NCBI RefSeq assembly: GCF_001512285.1
Contig: NZ_LNUV01000006.1
Coordinates: 1,476,361-1,540,360 of the forward strand
From: Arthrobacter sp. EpRS71
GTDB lineage: Bacteria > Actinomycetota > Actinomycetes > Actinomycetales > Micrococcaceae
Direction of reading: 5' to 3'
Length of the DNA stretch: 64,000 nucleotides
The notes under the pieces are model-generated. The model was given only the letters and a program-made list of their open reading frames with translations. It was not told where the DNA came from and did not search any database. The translations under genes were made by a program, and so were the position numbers. This document shows, piece by piece, positions 42,015 to 50,507 of the stretch; the first letter of the stretch is position 1; every line of letters starts with the position of its first letter.

Positions 42015-43484
42015 TTAGTAGGCGCCGTCCTTGGCAAAGACTGCTCTAACGGTTCGCAGGAGATAGATCATGTCTTGAAACATCGACCAGTTCTCCACGT
42101 AGTAAAGGTCCAGGCGAATTGAATCATCCCAGGAGAGATCGCTGCGCCCGCTGACCTGCCATGGACCCGTGAGACCAGGTTTAACCAAGAGCCGGCGGTG
42201 GGCAAACTCGTCGTAGGTTTCCACTTCCACTGGAAGCGGCGGGCGGGGACCCACCAAGCTCATGTCGCCCATGAGCACATTGAAGAGCTGTGGCAGCTCG
42301 TCGATGGAATACCGACGGATGAACCGGCCTATCTTGGTGACGCGAGGATCATCCTTCATCTTGAAGAGGACTGCATTGCCCTCATTCAGGTCGGCGAGCC
42401 GGGACAACTGCTTCTCGGCATCGACCACCATGGATCGAAACTTCAGCATGCTGAACACTTCACCGGAACGGCCGATGCGGGTCTGACGGAACATCGCGGG
42501 GCCAGGGCTGTCCATCCTGACCAAGAGTGCAACGACGCACATAGGGATGGCCAGGATAGTGAGCAGGACCAACGACGCACAGAAATCGAATCCGCGTTTT
42601 GCGAGCGCTTTCAGTCCCTCCAGGTTGGGTGTGGTCACGTGGATCAGCGGCAACCCGGCCAAGGGCTGCATGTGAATGCGCGGGCCTGCTACGTCGGTCA
42701 GTGCCGGTGCCATAAACATGCCAATATCACGCGCGGTCAGGGTCCAACCCAATTGCCGCAGCGTGGGAGGATCCACGTCTGCGCCGGATATGGCCACGGA
42801 GTCTGCGGCCGTGGCTTCCACCGCTGCCAATATTCCGTCCAGGTCTTTGCCCCTCCCCATGACGGGCAGATCAAGGCCTTCCGGCCAAGGCTCGGTAACG
42901 TCGGACGTGGTCAGATACGCCGCGACGGGCTGGTAACCCGCCGCTGGATGAGCGCGGAGTTGGCGAACAAGGTGGGCTGTGCTCGGGGCCCCTCCAATGA
43001 CAAGGACCCGACGAAGATGCTGGCCGGACTTCCGCCGGAGGATGAGGTCCTTCCGCAAGGCCCATCGGCCAATGAGCAGGCTGACCATGCCTAACGGCAG
43101 GGCCACTGCGACGTAGCCTCTGGCCGTATCGAGCTGGAACACGTAGGAGAAGATGGCTATTCCTCCGAACAGCCACAATGACGCCGTGGTCACCCGCCGG
43201 TATTCTTCAGTGCCGAAACCCTGGATTCGAGGTTCCCTGGTCCCTAGGACGCCCAAGGCTATCCACCAGAGGACGTCGAGGACCACACTCACCAAAGGGT
43301 ATGGCGTCTGAACGGACCCTATGCCCAGTGAGGGGCGCTCAAGACCGAAGCGAAGTAGCTCGGCGATCGCAACGGCCCACGTGATGCACAGGAAATCAAC
43401 CAGCAAGACCTTTACCCGGCCGTCATGCTCAAGCATGTCATGTCGCTGGCGTGAACTGCTCTCACTTTGGGCGGGTCTATTCAT
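42015..43484 (-). CDS. Polyprenyl-phosphate sugar-1-phosphate transferase (WcaJ/WbaP type)
   Basis: A 489-residue initiating enzyme of EPS synthesis that transfers a sugar-1-phosphate to undecaprenyl phosphate. N-terminal membrane helices, a CoA-binding-like Rossmann region (LVIGGAPSTAHLVRQL), and a C-terminal catalytic domain with a membrane re-entrant helix, KFRSM, DELPQLFNVL, GPRPPLP and KPGLTGPWQVSGRS. ATG 43484 is used; an in-frame TTG lies 15 nt upstream. It is transcribed apart from the other EPS genes, divergent from the regulator at 43802. Confidence 0.93.
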   Translation of the reverse strand: MNRPAQSESSSRQRHDMLEHDGRVKVLLVDFLCITWAVAIAELLRFGLERPSLGIGSVQTPYPLVSVVLDVLWWIALGVLGTREPRIQGFGTEEYRRVTTASLWLFGGIAIFSYVFQLDTARGYVAVALPLGMVSLLIGRWALRKDLILRRKSGQHLRRVLVIGGAPSTAHLVRQLRAHPAAGYQPVAAYLTTSDVTEPWPEGLDLPVMGRGKDLDGILAAVEATAADSVAISGADVDPPTLRQLGWTLTARDIGMFMAPALTDVAGPRIHMQPLAGLPLIHVTTPNLEGLKALAKRGFDFCASLVLLTILAIPMCVVALLVRMDSPGPAMFRQTRIGRSGEVFSMLKFRSMVVDAEKQLSRLADLNEGNAVLFKMKDDPRVTKIGRFIRRYSIDELPQLFNVLMGDMSLVGPRPPLPVEVETYDEFAHRRLLVKPGLTGPWQVSGRSDLSWDDSIRLDLYYVENWSMFQDMIYLLRTVRAVFAKDGAY

Positions 43485-43801
43485 CAATGTCAACACCAAA
43501 ATCCCATGTGGCTAACTGTTGGTTCCGGAAGGAGTGAGGAAGGCGGAGATACCCCGCCTGTCTGATTATGGAAGGGCCCACGGCATGGGGTGGTCTGACT
43601 ACTCACAAAGTACTAGGGGCCTTGGACCGGTACAGCGGGCGTCACGTGGCTCGCACAGCCCGGCCCTTCACCACTGAGCCGGCGCAGGAAAGCCCACTGA
43701 CGGGGCGTCACCGGAGGGCTACCTTACTGATGTGCCGGATCGCCATCCACATATGGCCGGCGCGGAACAGACGTGAGCCTGTCCATCGATCGGAGGGGAA
43801 A
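43485..43801. promoter_or_regulatory. Divergent promoter region of sugar transferase and regulator
   Basis: About 317 nt. A frame runs through it in line with the regulator, but without a ribosome site or protein-like features. Minus-strand TTGACA occurs close to the transferase start. No clear operator palindrome was found by eye. Confidence 0.45.
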
Positions 43802-44461
43802 TTGGGAGCAGTTGCATACACCTTTGATGTCGACTTCATCCACAGAAATCCGGTGCTCAACAGCGCAGTGATGTTCGAGTGGGAAAGCAGTGCCAAAGCC
43901 ACAACACTCGGGAAGGTCTACAGCTCGTGGGCTACCTTTTCGCACGATCACCCACGAGCAGCCCACTGGATAGCACTGGACGCCTTTTTTGATGATGAAG
44001 TACCCCTTCCACTGAAGGTCCGCACAATTGCGGCAACCGGCCGACGATGCATTGTGTTGGGGAAGGTAAGCCAGGCACAACGGTCCGCGTTGGCCGCAGA
44101 GGGCGCCGTGGCAATCCTGGATGAGGACTCGACAGCTGCGGAGATACCCGTCCAGATTGAAGCGGTGGTGGTTGGGGCCGCCCCTACGCTTCCAGCACAG
44201 ACCAGCGTCGGAACCAATCTCACTGACCGTGAGATACAAGTACTGGAACTCTTCGCGCAGCGCCGGGCGCTGACAGCTTCCTCGCTGGCCTCCGGGCTGG
44301 GACTCCGTACCACCACTGTGCGCGGACATCTCTTCCGCGGACGTCGTAAGCTCACTGCAGCAGGCCTCAAGTGTGCCACCCGCGGGGAACTGGCGAATGC
44401 ACTTCAGGAGATTGGTTACAGTCACACGGATGCTCAATGGCATGCCGCCGGGCGATGGTAA
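43802..44461 (+). CDS. LuxR-type HTH regulator with degenerate receiver-like domain
   Basis: A 219-residue protein. The N-terminal ~130 residues have receiver-like secondary structure (HPRAAHWIALDAFFDDE, then RCIVLGKVS) without a convincing phospho-Asp. The C-terminal LuxR-like HTH reads LTDREIQVLELFAQ, then LRTTTVRGHLFRGRRKL. TTG 43802 has GGAGG 5 nt upstream; the longer frame from 43568 is rejected. Divergent from the initiating sugar transferase, which it may control. Similar build and TTG start to 24575 at the other cluster edge. Confidence 0.78.
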   Translation: MGAVAYTFDVDFIHRNPVLNSAVMFEWESSAKATTLGKVYSSWATFSHDHPRAAHWIALDAFFDDEVPLPLKVRTIAATGRRCIVLGKVSQAQRSALAAEGAVAILDEDSTAAEIPVQIEAVVVGAAPTLPAQTSVGTNLTDREIQVLELFAQRRALTASSLASGLGLRTTTVRGHLFRGRRKLTAAGLKCATRGELANALQEIGYSHTDAQWHAAGRW

Positions 44462-44832
44462 AGAGGGCATAAGGGCACCCGCCACTTAGGCGTTCGGCGC
44501 TCCACCACTGAGATCATCACAGCGGTAATAAGCCAGCAACTACCAGGTAAGAGCTGCAGGGCAGACCGCAGCGGCGCCAGCGGGGCGTGGCGAACAGTGA
44601 GTGGTTAAATGCCCGGCGCTAAGGGAACAGGGCCTGGTGTGGGCGTTCGAGAAGGCCCATCAATCTTCGTGGGGGCCGCGGACCGTCGGGAGCCTGAGGC
44701 GTTGATGCGGAGACTCGACCCGTAGGCCCGGAACGCAACCTACGGGCTCGACGACCAGAGCCGAACCCGTAGGTGCGCTCTTACCGGGCTGGGCGAACAC
44801 ACCCACCACCCGGCAAGACCGAAAACAGCAAA
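44462..44832. other. Structured intergenic region without a gene
   Basis: About 370 nt with several GC-rich hairpins, including CCCGTAGG/CCTACGGG (44719-44726 with 44739-44746), extended by TCGA pairs, and a third CCCGTAGG copy at about 44768. No frame looks coding. It is not a tRNA. Confidence 0.4.
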
Positions 44833-44861
44833 AGCTGCCCCCATCCGAGGCGGAGGCAGCT
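44833..44861 (-). terminator. Terminator of the exported-protein gene
   Basis: AGCTGCC/GGCAGCT stem, extended by partial pairing; on the minus strand it is followed by TTTT. It lies 14 nt beyond the stop codon. Confidence 0.8.
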
Positions 44862-44874
44862 GACGTTTGGGCTT

Positions 44875-45426
44875 CTAGTCGGATTCGGTCAGAACAACAC
44901 TGATGACGGATACCGTGGTGGTGCCGTTGTAGGTCACGGTCACCGTCATCGTGGCGGTTGACGGCGTTTCATCAGAACTCAGGTTTTGCGTACTCACAGC
45001 AAAGCGAGCAACACCATCGGCCCCGGTGACCACCGTGGCACTGCGGCTCTGATCTTCTTCAGGGCCATCATTATCAGGGGCCGGGTATGCGTAAATACCC
45101 AGCACGTCGCCGTCTTCGTTCTGCCCTGACACGGTGACAGTAACGGTGGCACCGACAACAGGGTTACCGTTGGCCTCGTTTACCGTGACGGGGAAATCGT
45201 ATGCCCTCTGATCCAGGTCCTCTTCGAAGCTCCCGTAGTGGTGGTCGCCCTTCCAGTTGCTGATGACAGTTCCGGTTCCCGGCGTCACAACGACGGGCGG
45301 GACTGAGGCAGCCAATGCCGGAGTTGCAGCAGCAATGGCAATTGCGGGAATGCTCCACGCAGTGCCAATGACTACCTTGCGCCGGTCAATAGTCGAACTT
45401 TTTTCTTTACCTTTATCCAAGGTCAT
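44875..45426 (-). CDS. Exported Ig-like beta-sandwich protein, unrecognised
   Basis: A 183-residue secreted protein. The N-terminus has a twin-Arg-like IDRRKVVIGTAW followed by a hydrophobic stretch and a cut site near ALAAS. The mature part is one Ig/invasin-like domain (DFPVTVNEANGNPVVGATVTVTV split by a charged loop with PDNDGPEEDQ, then ATMTVTVTYNGTT). ATG 45426 has GAAGGAG 6 nt upstream. It follows the HPr-kinase-like gene on the same strand after ~130 nt. Its role with the EPS is unknown. Confidence 0.78.
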   Translation of the reverse strand: MTLDKGKEKSSTIDRRKVVIGTAWSIPAIAIAAATPALAASVPPVVVTPGTGTVISNWKGDHHYGSFEEDLDQRAYDFPVTVNEANGNPVVGATVTVTVSGQNEDGDVLGIYAYPAPDNDGPEEDQSRSATVVTGADGVARFAVSTQNLSSDETPSTATMTVTVTYNGTTTVSVISVVLTESD

Positions 45427-45559
45427 CGTTTGCTCCTTCAAGCCAGTCAGCACGCTAGCTGACTGAAGTAAATCTTTCGTGGAAATTTCGGTGCAAACGG
45501 AACTTATCATTGCTGTCTTTTCCCACATTTTTTACTGCTTGGGATGTACTATGCAAGAT

Positions 45560-46837
45560 TCATGGGTTTTTTACTGATTCACCAGGTGAGGCATCCACCA
45601 GAACTCCATGGGCCCTAAGTTCCTCCACGCTGCTCAGCAAATGGGATTCGTACCCGGCTGGAAGTCCAATATGAGGAGCGAGCCGCTCGGCGATGCCGTT
45701 CAGATCGCAGGGAGTAGCCAGTGCGTGCCAGATTGCAGGCCCAATGCCGGTCAGTCGGACTACGCCTTGGCTGTTCATGACGATGAGTTCCGTGCCGTGG
45801 CCGCTGGGTAGCGGAATCTCAACTGCGTCGAGAAGATCTGCCCTCTTCAGAACCGTGAGGTGAGGGGCATGGAGGCGCCGCCGACCCTCGGACTGCCGGG
45901 TACCCTCGCTCAGGACTGTCGACCATGTCTTGGCGATGGCTAGCCGCTCAAGGAGGGCCGGCAAGACACCGGCCAAGTCTCCTGCCTCGCGGTACGTCAC
46001 CCGGACGGCGCCACCGGTCGCGTCAAGGATCCCGCAAAGGCGGCTCACTGGCCGGCGGACCTCACCCAGGGACGATGTGTGGGGTGCCAGTTCGATGATA
46101 GCTTCGCCGTGCGAAAGCGGAGTGACCTTGGGAACGTCGGCATCGGGTTTTCGGTCCAGCAGGACCACCAGCGCCAGAGTGGGCGCGGGCGGTGCCACCA
46201 GCAGCCCTAGTTCGTCGGGGCTGATCTGATGCTTTGGAGCGGTGGGCTCTTCAACTATCAGCGATAGCGGTTTCGGGTACGCAACGATGATGCCCGAGCC
46301 ATCGACGGCGACGGTCTCATCCGTGACGTAGCCCAGTACGGCCCCGAGATGTCTCGTTGCGGTGGTCTTCCCCATGCCCGAACGGCCTACAAGCGCCACA
46401 GTCCGGCCAGTCTTTTCATCCGCCAACGCCGCGGCGTGCAACATGACCAGGGAGCCTCGTCCCGCGGTGATGCCAGCCAAGGTGACGGCGCTGGTCAGAT
46501 CCGATGCGAATTCTCTGAACGTCCTGCCGGTGACCATGGCAGTGCCAACCGTAGAGGAGACGGTGGCACGAAAGGGGCGTTCGTCCGGGGCGCCCGAGTC
46601 TGCAACAGAACTGCTCAAGGCGTGCACCGACTCGCCGGTTTGATCGAGGCAGCGGGACCACGCCCGCCGCAGCTCCGCGTGAAGTTCCTGAGTCACTCCT
46701 GCCTGCAGGACCACTGAGACAGCAGCCCCCAGGACACGGAGATTCAGTTCACCCTTTCCCGCAAGAATTTTTGCTTCTTCTGCTGAATTGGACCCCTTGG
46801 TCCATTGATGAGTGCTCGCCGCCGACCTAGTGGTCAT
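45560..46837 (-). CDS. HPr-kinase-like protein with C-terminal PqqD-like domain
   Basis: A 425-residue soluble protein. The middle has a P-loop as in HPr kinase/phosphorylase and its relatives: VALVGRSGMGKTTATRHLG, then GYVTDETVAV at the catalytic-Asp position. The last ~85 residues resemble PqqD (VRLTGIGPAIWHAL, then HLLSSVEELRAHGVLV). Such HprK-related proteins accompany lasso-peptide and EPS/exosortase loci and may phosphorylate a peptide or protein. ATG 46837 has AGAGGA upstream. No PTS HPr gene is present, so carbon-regulation HPrK function is unlikely. Confidence 0.8.
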   Translation of the reverse strand: MTTRSAASTHQWTKGSNSAEEAKILAGKGELNLRVLGAAVSVVLQAGVTQELHAELRRAWSRCLDQTGESVHALSSSVADSGAPDERPFRATVSSTVGTAMVTGRTFREFASDLTSAVTLAGITAGRGSLVMLHAAALADEKTGRTVALVGRSGMGKTTATRHLGAVLGYVTDETVAVDGSGIIVAYPKPLSLIVEEPTAPKHQISPDELGLLVAPPAPTLALVVLLDRKPDADVPKVTPLSHGEAIIELAPHTSSLGEVRRPVSRLCGILDATGGAVRVTYREAGDLAGVLPALLERLAIAKTWSTVLSEGTRQSEGRRRLHAPHLTVLKRADLLDAVEIPLPSGHGTELIVMNSQGVVRLTGIGPAIWHALATPCDLNGIAERLAPHIGLPAGYESHLLSSVEELRAHGVLVDASPGESVKNP

Positions 46838-47171
46838 GATTGTGTTCCTCTTCTTGAAACGGCCTTTTCGGAAGTTCTCAACCCTGAAAACATTCGTAGC
46901 GCCGGGACCGGGATTGCCAAACAGCTCGCCGGTATTTTTGATTGCATCCAATCAATACCACTAAATATCCGCAGCCATTTAGGGTCATCCATTACTGACT
47001 ACGTAGAAGCGGGGATTTTGACCACTGATGCCCCTGGAAGAACAAATAGACTAACGGCCCGACATTCAGTGATCATGCCGCAGTGGCGCAATCGACGAGA
47101 CCCACCAGGGCCTGGTGGAAGCATTAGCGTTGGCCGACCGGTGACGACAGCATCCGATCCGCAGACAGCAA
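46838..47171. promoter_or_regulatory. AT-richer upstream region of the HPr-kinase-like gene
   Basis: About 330 nt with lower G+C than its surroundings. It should carry the promoter of the minus-strand gene. A long plus-strand frame crossing it is an antisense shadow. No defined operator was recognised. Confidence 0.4.
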
Positions 47172-47212
47172 AAGGGCCGCAGGGCGGGCAAACCCCTCGC
47201 CCTACGACCCTT
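47172..47212 (-). terminator. Terminator of the lipoprotein gene
   Basis: Imperfect 15-nt arms (AAGGGCCGCAGGGCG with CGCCCTACGACCCTT) around an 11-nt loop; on the minus strand TTTT follows. It begins 9 nt past the stop. Confidence 0.75.
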
Positions 47213-47221
47213 AGGTTGCAG

Positions 47222-47947
47222 CTATTTGATGAGTTCGGCGGCTTGGTCCATCAGCGCACCTACCGCTTCCGGGCCACCGGATGCGGCATTATTACTGGAG
47301 GCCGAGGCAGAAATCAGGACTCCGCCTTTGATTGCGTGAGCGCTGTAGATGGCCCCAGCCTTCCCATCCGGCATCACCATGATGGTTTTCAGCCCTACCG
47401 TCCCGGGCACGTTGCCGACGCCGTCGATTTTTTCGGTAGTAAGCGTCATGGTGTCGCCCTCCGCGGAGAGCGTCACTTTCTTACACGCCTCAATCTGCGA
47501 CTTGCTCTTGTCCAAGTTCGCCTGCAGCACTCCGGTGTCGACGCCGGAGGTTACTGCCAGGCTGGTGATGAAGTCACCGGTTTTCGACCTCGTGGTGCCA
47601 GCAGAAGTAGAACCGTCGATTGCCTGGTATGCGCCGAGGGTGCCCAAGTCCGCGCACCCTGCCGGCTCAATGCTTGCTTTCGTCAGCACCCGAACAGGCT
47701 CAAACTGGGCCACCAGCTCCGGTCCTGAAACTACCGCCCTGTTAGTGCCGTCGGATTCCTTTACCTGCTCCACCAACGCCACTAGCTCTTCATTCGCGTA
47801 CTGCTTAGCGGGTGTTGGTGTGGCTGTGGCAGTTTTGCCTGCCGGGGTGGACCCGGACTCGGGTGATGCCGTAGCCCCACCACAAGCCGTCAATGTCATA
47901 AGCACCAAAACCGTTGCACCGATTCCGGGCAGCAAATTCTTCTTCAC
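47222..47947 (-). CDS. Lipoprotein of unknown function
   Basis: A 241-residue exported lipoprotein. Signal peptide with lipobox LTAC, Thr/Ser/Pro-rich spacer to about residue 45, then one compact domain with two cysteines (CADLGTLGAY and EACKKV). The fold resembles LpqN/LpqT-like sensor or lipid-binding lipoproteins only in layout; no family is assigned. Monocistronic with its own terminator, upstream of dnaB's 3' end. Confidence 0.78.
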   Translation of the reverse strand: MKKNLLPGIGATVLVLMTLTACGGATASPESGSTPAGKTATATPTPAKQYANEELVALVEQVKESDGTNRAVVSGPELVAQFEPVRVLTKASIEPAGCADLGTLGAYQAIDGSTSAGTTRSKTGDFITSLAVTSGVDTGVLQANLDKSKSQIEACKKVTLSAEGDTMTLTTEKIDGVGNVPGTVGLKTIMVMPDGKAGAIYSAHAIKGGVLISASASSNNAASGGPEAVGALMDQAAELIK

Positions 47948-48002
47948 TCATTTCCCCCAATGACTTTAGTAATTCCCGCAGTCGCGGCCACGAACCAGAC
48001 TA

Positions 48003-48019
48003 CCGCCCTGACAGGGCGG
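48003..48019. terminator. Short hairpin after dnaB
   Basis: CCGCCCT-GAC-AGGGCGG, 30 nt past the dnaB stop, no T-run. A weak terminator at best. Confidence 0.4.
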
Positions 48020-48048
48020 CTCGGGACACGGCTCAGAGAGGCAACGGG

Positions 48049-49437
48049 CTAGAAGCCGCCGCCACCCGCTCCGGTTTCACCGGCCATGTTGGCAAAGCGT
48101 GAGTAGTGGCCTTGGAAGGCAACCACAATGTCCTTGGTGGGACCGTTACGGTGCTTGGCAATGAGGATGTCTGCCTCGCCGGCTCGGGGCGACTCTTTGT
48201 CGTACACATCTTCACGGTGGAGCAGGATCACCATATCGGCGTCCTGCTCGATGGAACCTGATTCACGGAGGTCGGACACCATGGGGCGCTTGTCCTGGCG
48301 CTGCTCGGAACCACGGTTCAGCTGTGACAGCGCGATGACGGGAACCTGCAGCTCCTTGGCAAGCAGCTTGAGGGCACGGGAGAACTCGGAGACTTCCTGC
48401 TGGCGGGACTCAACTTTTTTACCGGAGCTCATGAGCTGGAGGTAGTCGAGGATCACGAGCTTGAGGTCGTGCTGTTGCTTGAGGCGGCGGCACTTGGCGC
48501 GGATTTCCATGAGGGACATGTTGGGGCTGTCATCAATGAACAGCGGAGCATCGTTCATCCGGCCCATGGTGGTGGCGATCTTGGACCATTGCTCGTCCTT
48601 GATGGTGCCCTTGCGAAGATCCTGCAGTCCAATGGTCGCTTCTGCGGAGAGAAGGCGCATGGCGATCTCGTTCCGGCCCATTTCCAAGGAGAACATGACC
48701 GTAGCCAGGTTGTTCTTGATGGCCGCGGAACGGGCGAAGTCCAGGGCGAATGTGGACTTACCCACGGCAGGACGAGCAGCGATAACAATCATCTGGCCGG
48801 GGTGGAGTCCGTGCGTCAGTTCGTCGAGTTCGTAGAAGCCCGTGGGGACGCCCGTCATGCCTTCGCCGCGGTGACCTGAAGCCTCGATCTCGTCCACGGT
48901 GGATTCCATGACGTCCTTCAACGCCACGTAGTCCTCGGCCGTGCGCTTCTCGGCCACTGCGTACACCTCGGCCTGTGCCTGGTTGACGAGGTCTTCCACT
49001 TCGCCGTCCTGGCCGTAGCCCATCTGGACGATTTTGGTGCCAGCGTTAACAAGGCGCCGCAGCACTGCCCGCTCCGCAACGATCTCGGCGTAGTAGCCGG
49101 CGTTGGCCGCGGTGGGCACCGTCTGGATGAGCTCGTGGAGGTATGCGGGCCCCCCGATCCTGTTGATCTCCCCGCGCTTTGTCAGTTCATCCGAGACGGT
49201 GACGGCATCGGCGGGTTCGCCACGGCCGTAGAGGTCGATGATGGACTCATAGATGGTCTCGTGAGCTGGACGGTAGAAGTCGTGTCCACGAACAATCTCC
49301 ACGACGTCGGCAATGGCATCCTTGGAGAGCATCATGCCACCAAGCACCGACTGTTCTGCGGGGATGTCCTGGGGAGGTTTCCGGCTCGAGTCCGAAGCGC
49401 GTGAGCCCTCGATTGAGTCCAAGTGCGTAACTGACAA
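48049..49437 (-). CDS. dnaB: Replicative DNA helicase DnaB
   Basis: A 462-residue hexameric helicase that unwinds DNA at the fork. N-terminal primase-binding domain (IPAEQSVLGGMMLS), linker, then a RecA-like domain with Walker A ARPAVGKST, Walker B LVILDYLQLM, and arginine-finger region. Normal length, so no intein is present. TTG start at 49437 is supported by GGAGG in front. Upstream lies a stretch rich in DnaA boxes, which may regulate this gene. Confidence 0.97.
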   Translation of the reverse strand: MSVTHLDSIEGSRASDSSRKPPQDIPAEQSVLGGMMLSKDAIADVVEIVRGHDFYRPAHETIYESIIDLYGRGEPADAVTVSDELTKRGEINRIGGPAYLHELIQTVPTAANAGYYAEIVAERAVLRRLVNAGTKIVQMGYGQDGEVEDLVNQAQAEVYAVAEKRTAEDYVALKDVMESTVDEIEASGHRGEGMTGVPTGFYELDELTHGLHPGQMIVIAARPAVGKSTFALDFARSAAIKNNLATVMFSLEMGRNEIAMRLLSAEATIGLQDLRKGTIKDEQWSKIATTMGRMNDAPLFIDDSPNMSLMEIRAKCRRLKQQHDLKLVILDYLQLMSSGKKVESRQQEVSEFSRALKLLAKELQVPVIALSQLNRGSEQRQDKRPMVSDLRESGSIEQDADMVILLHREDVYDKESPRAGEADILIAKHRNGPTKDIVVAFQGHYSRFANMAGETGAGGGGF

Positions 49438-49559
49438 AGCCGTCCTCCATTTGTGTGCCGCTGCAGAGATGTATTCCCTGACGGCCCGTAAAGCGCCATG
49501 CGTGGATACGGGTCCACCTGATGCATCTCAGGATGTCAGGCTGGTCCGACAAAATGGGC

Positions 49560-49995
49560 GTATCCACAAGTTATCCACAGTCGGGTCCGTGGACCCGTTG
49601 CCAGCGGTGACTTTTCGGGACCCGAAGAACCACGTCGCGGGATATTCGTGCCCAAAATGGACACTTCAGACACGTTACAGCAGGCGCCGAACACCCCTTG
49701 TGGATAACCTGTGGAATACCGACCACACGTTGTGCACAGACTGTGCGTTACCCTGTGGATAGAGAAATTCTTTTCGGGGAAATAATGCTCTGACCTGCGA
49801 AAACGCTCTTCACAAGCTGTGGAGGAGAGAAAATTTTGCGAGTGATTAATCCACAGACGCCGTGCCCGAATGGTCATTCAGCCGAGGAAAATCATGCCGT
49901 ACATGCCTAAAATGTGATGCATCTTACAATCCATGCCTTGATTTGACAGAGTCCTCTCAGAAGCCTATGCCGAAAGTGGAATGTGCTGTGGATAA
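49560..49995. promoter_or_regulatory. DnaA-box cluster upstream of dnaB
   Basis: Within 583 nt of non-coding, locally AT-richer DNA there are three perfect DnaA boxes: TTATCCACA at 49571-49579 and its complement TGTGGATAA at 49699-49707 and 49987-49995. One-mismatch boxes lie at 49560-49568, 49754-49762 and 49848-49856. No dnaA or dnaN flanks it, so it is more likely a DnaA-controlled promoter or titration site than oriC. Confidence 0.7.
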
Positions 49996-50020
49996 CGAAG
50001 TTCTGACATAAGCTCTAAGC

Positions 50021-50500
50021 ATGGGGATGAACTTTGGTGACGTGCTGACGATTGTCCTTCCGCTTCTTGTCCTCGTGGGCCTGTTATGGGCACTCACGGC
50101 GGCCTTCAAACCGCGAGATACCGGCGTCTCAGACGCGGAGAGGTATCAGCGCGAACTGGCGGCACGTTCCGCTGCCCACCAGGCGTCCCAGGTGCGGGAG
50201 GCGCTGGCCCTCCGCGCGCGGATCGATGCCACCACTAAGCCGAGCCAGAACGAGGCCAGCCAGAGGGAACAGGCAGAGAACTCCAGGACGGCCATTCAAG
50301 CCCAGGCTGCACGGTCTCACGCTGCCGGCCACACAGGACACCAGCCCGCAGTACTTCCCAATGGTCAACTGAACCCGCAACTCGCCTTCGAGTTACAGAA
50401 CCTGGTCCGTAGCGGGAAGAAGATCGAGGCCATCAAAGTCCTGCGCCAGGCCACCCACTCAGATTTGCTTACTGCCAAGAACTACGTAGATCGGCTCTGA
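50021..50500 (+). CDS. Membrane-anchored protein with L7/L12-like C-terminal domain
   Basis: A 159-residue protein: one N-terminal membrane helix (about 6-28), an Ala/Gln-rich coiled linker, and a C-terminal ~35-residue unit LVRSGKKIEAIKVLRQAT ... LLTAKNYVDRL, which has the pattern of the ribosomal protein bL12 C-terminal domain (KKIEAIK...EAKxxVD). In bL12 this surface recruits translation factors; here its role is unknown. ATG 50021, with a second ATG at 50027. Followed 7 nt later by a related gene. Confidence 0.8.
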   Translation: MGMNFGDVLTIVLPLLVLVGLLWALTAAFKPRDTGVSDAERYQRELAARSAAHQASQVREALALRARIDATTKPSQNEASQREQAENSRTAIQAQAARSHAAGHTGHQPAVLPNGQLNPQLAFELQNLVRSGKKIEAIKVLRQATHSDLLTAKNYVDRL

Positions 50501-50507
50501 CAACGCC

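Noticed and set aside
44636..44665. T-loop-like GTTCGAGA resembling a tRNA arm
   Set aside because: The loop is ten bases long and no acceptor, D or anticodon arms can be built around it.
46805..47728. Plus-strand frame of 307 codons
   Set aside because: Overlaps the HPr-kinase-like start and the lipoprotein gene on the other strand; no ribosome site and shadow-like composition.
49438..50020. Chromosomal oriC
   Set aside because: DnaA boxes are present, but dnaA, dnaN, recF and rpmH are absent; a dnaB-linked regulatory region is simpler.
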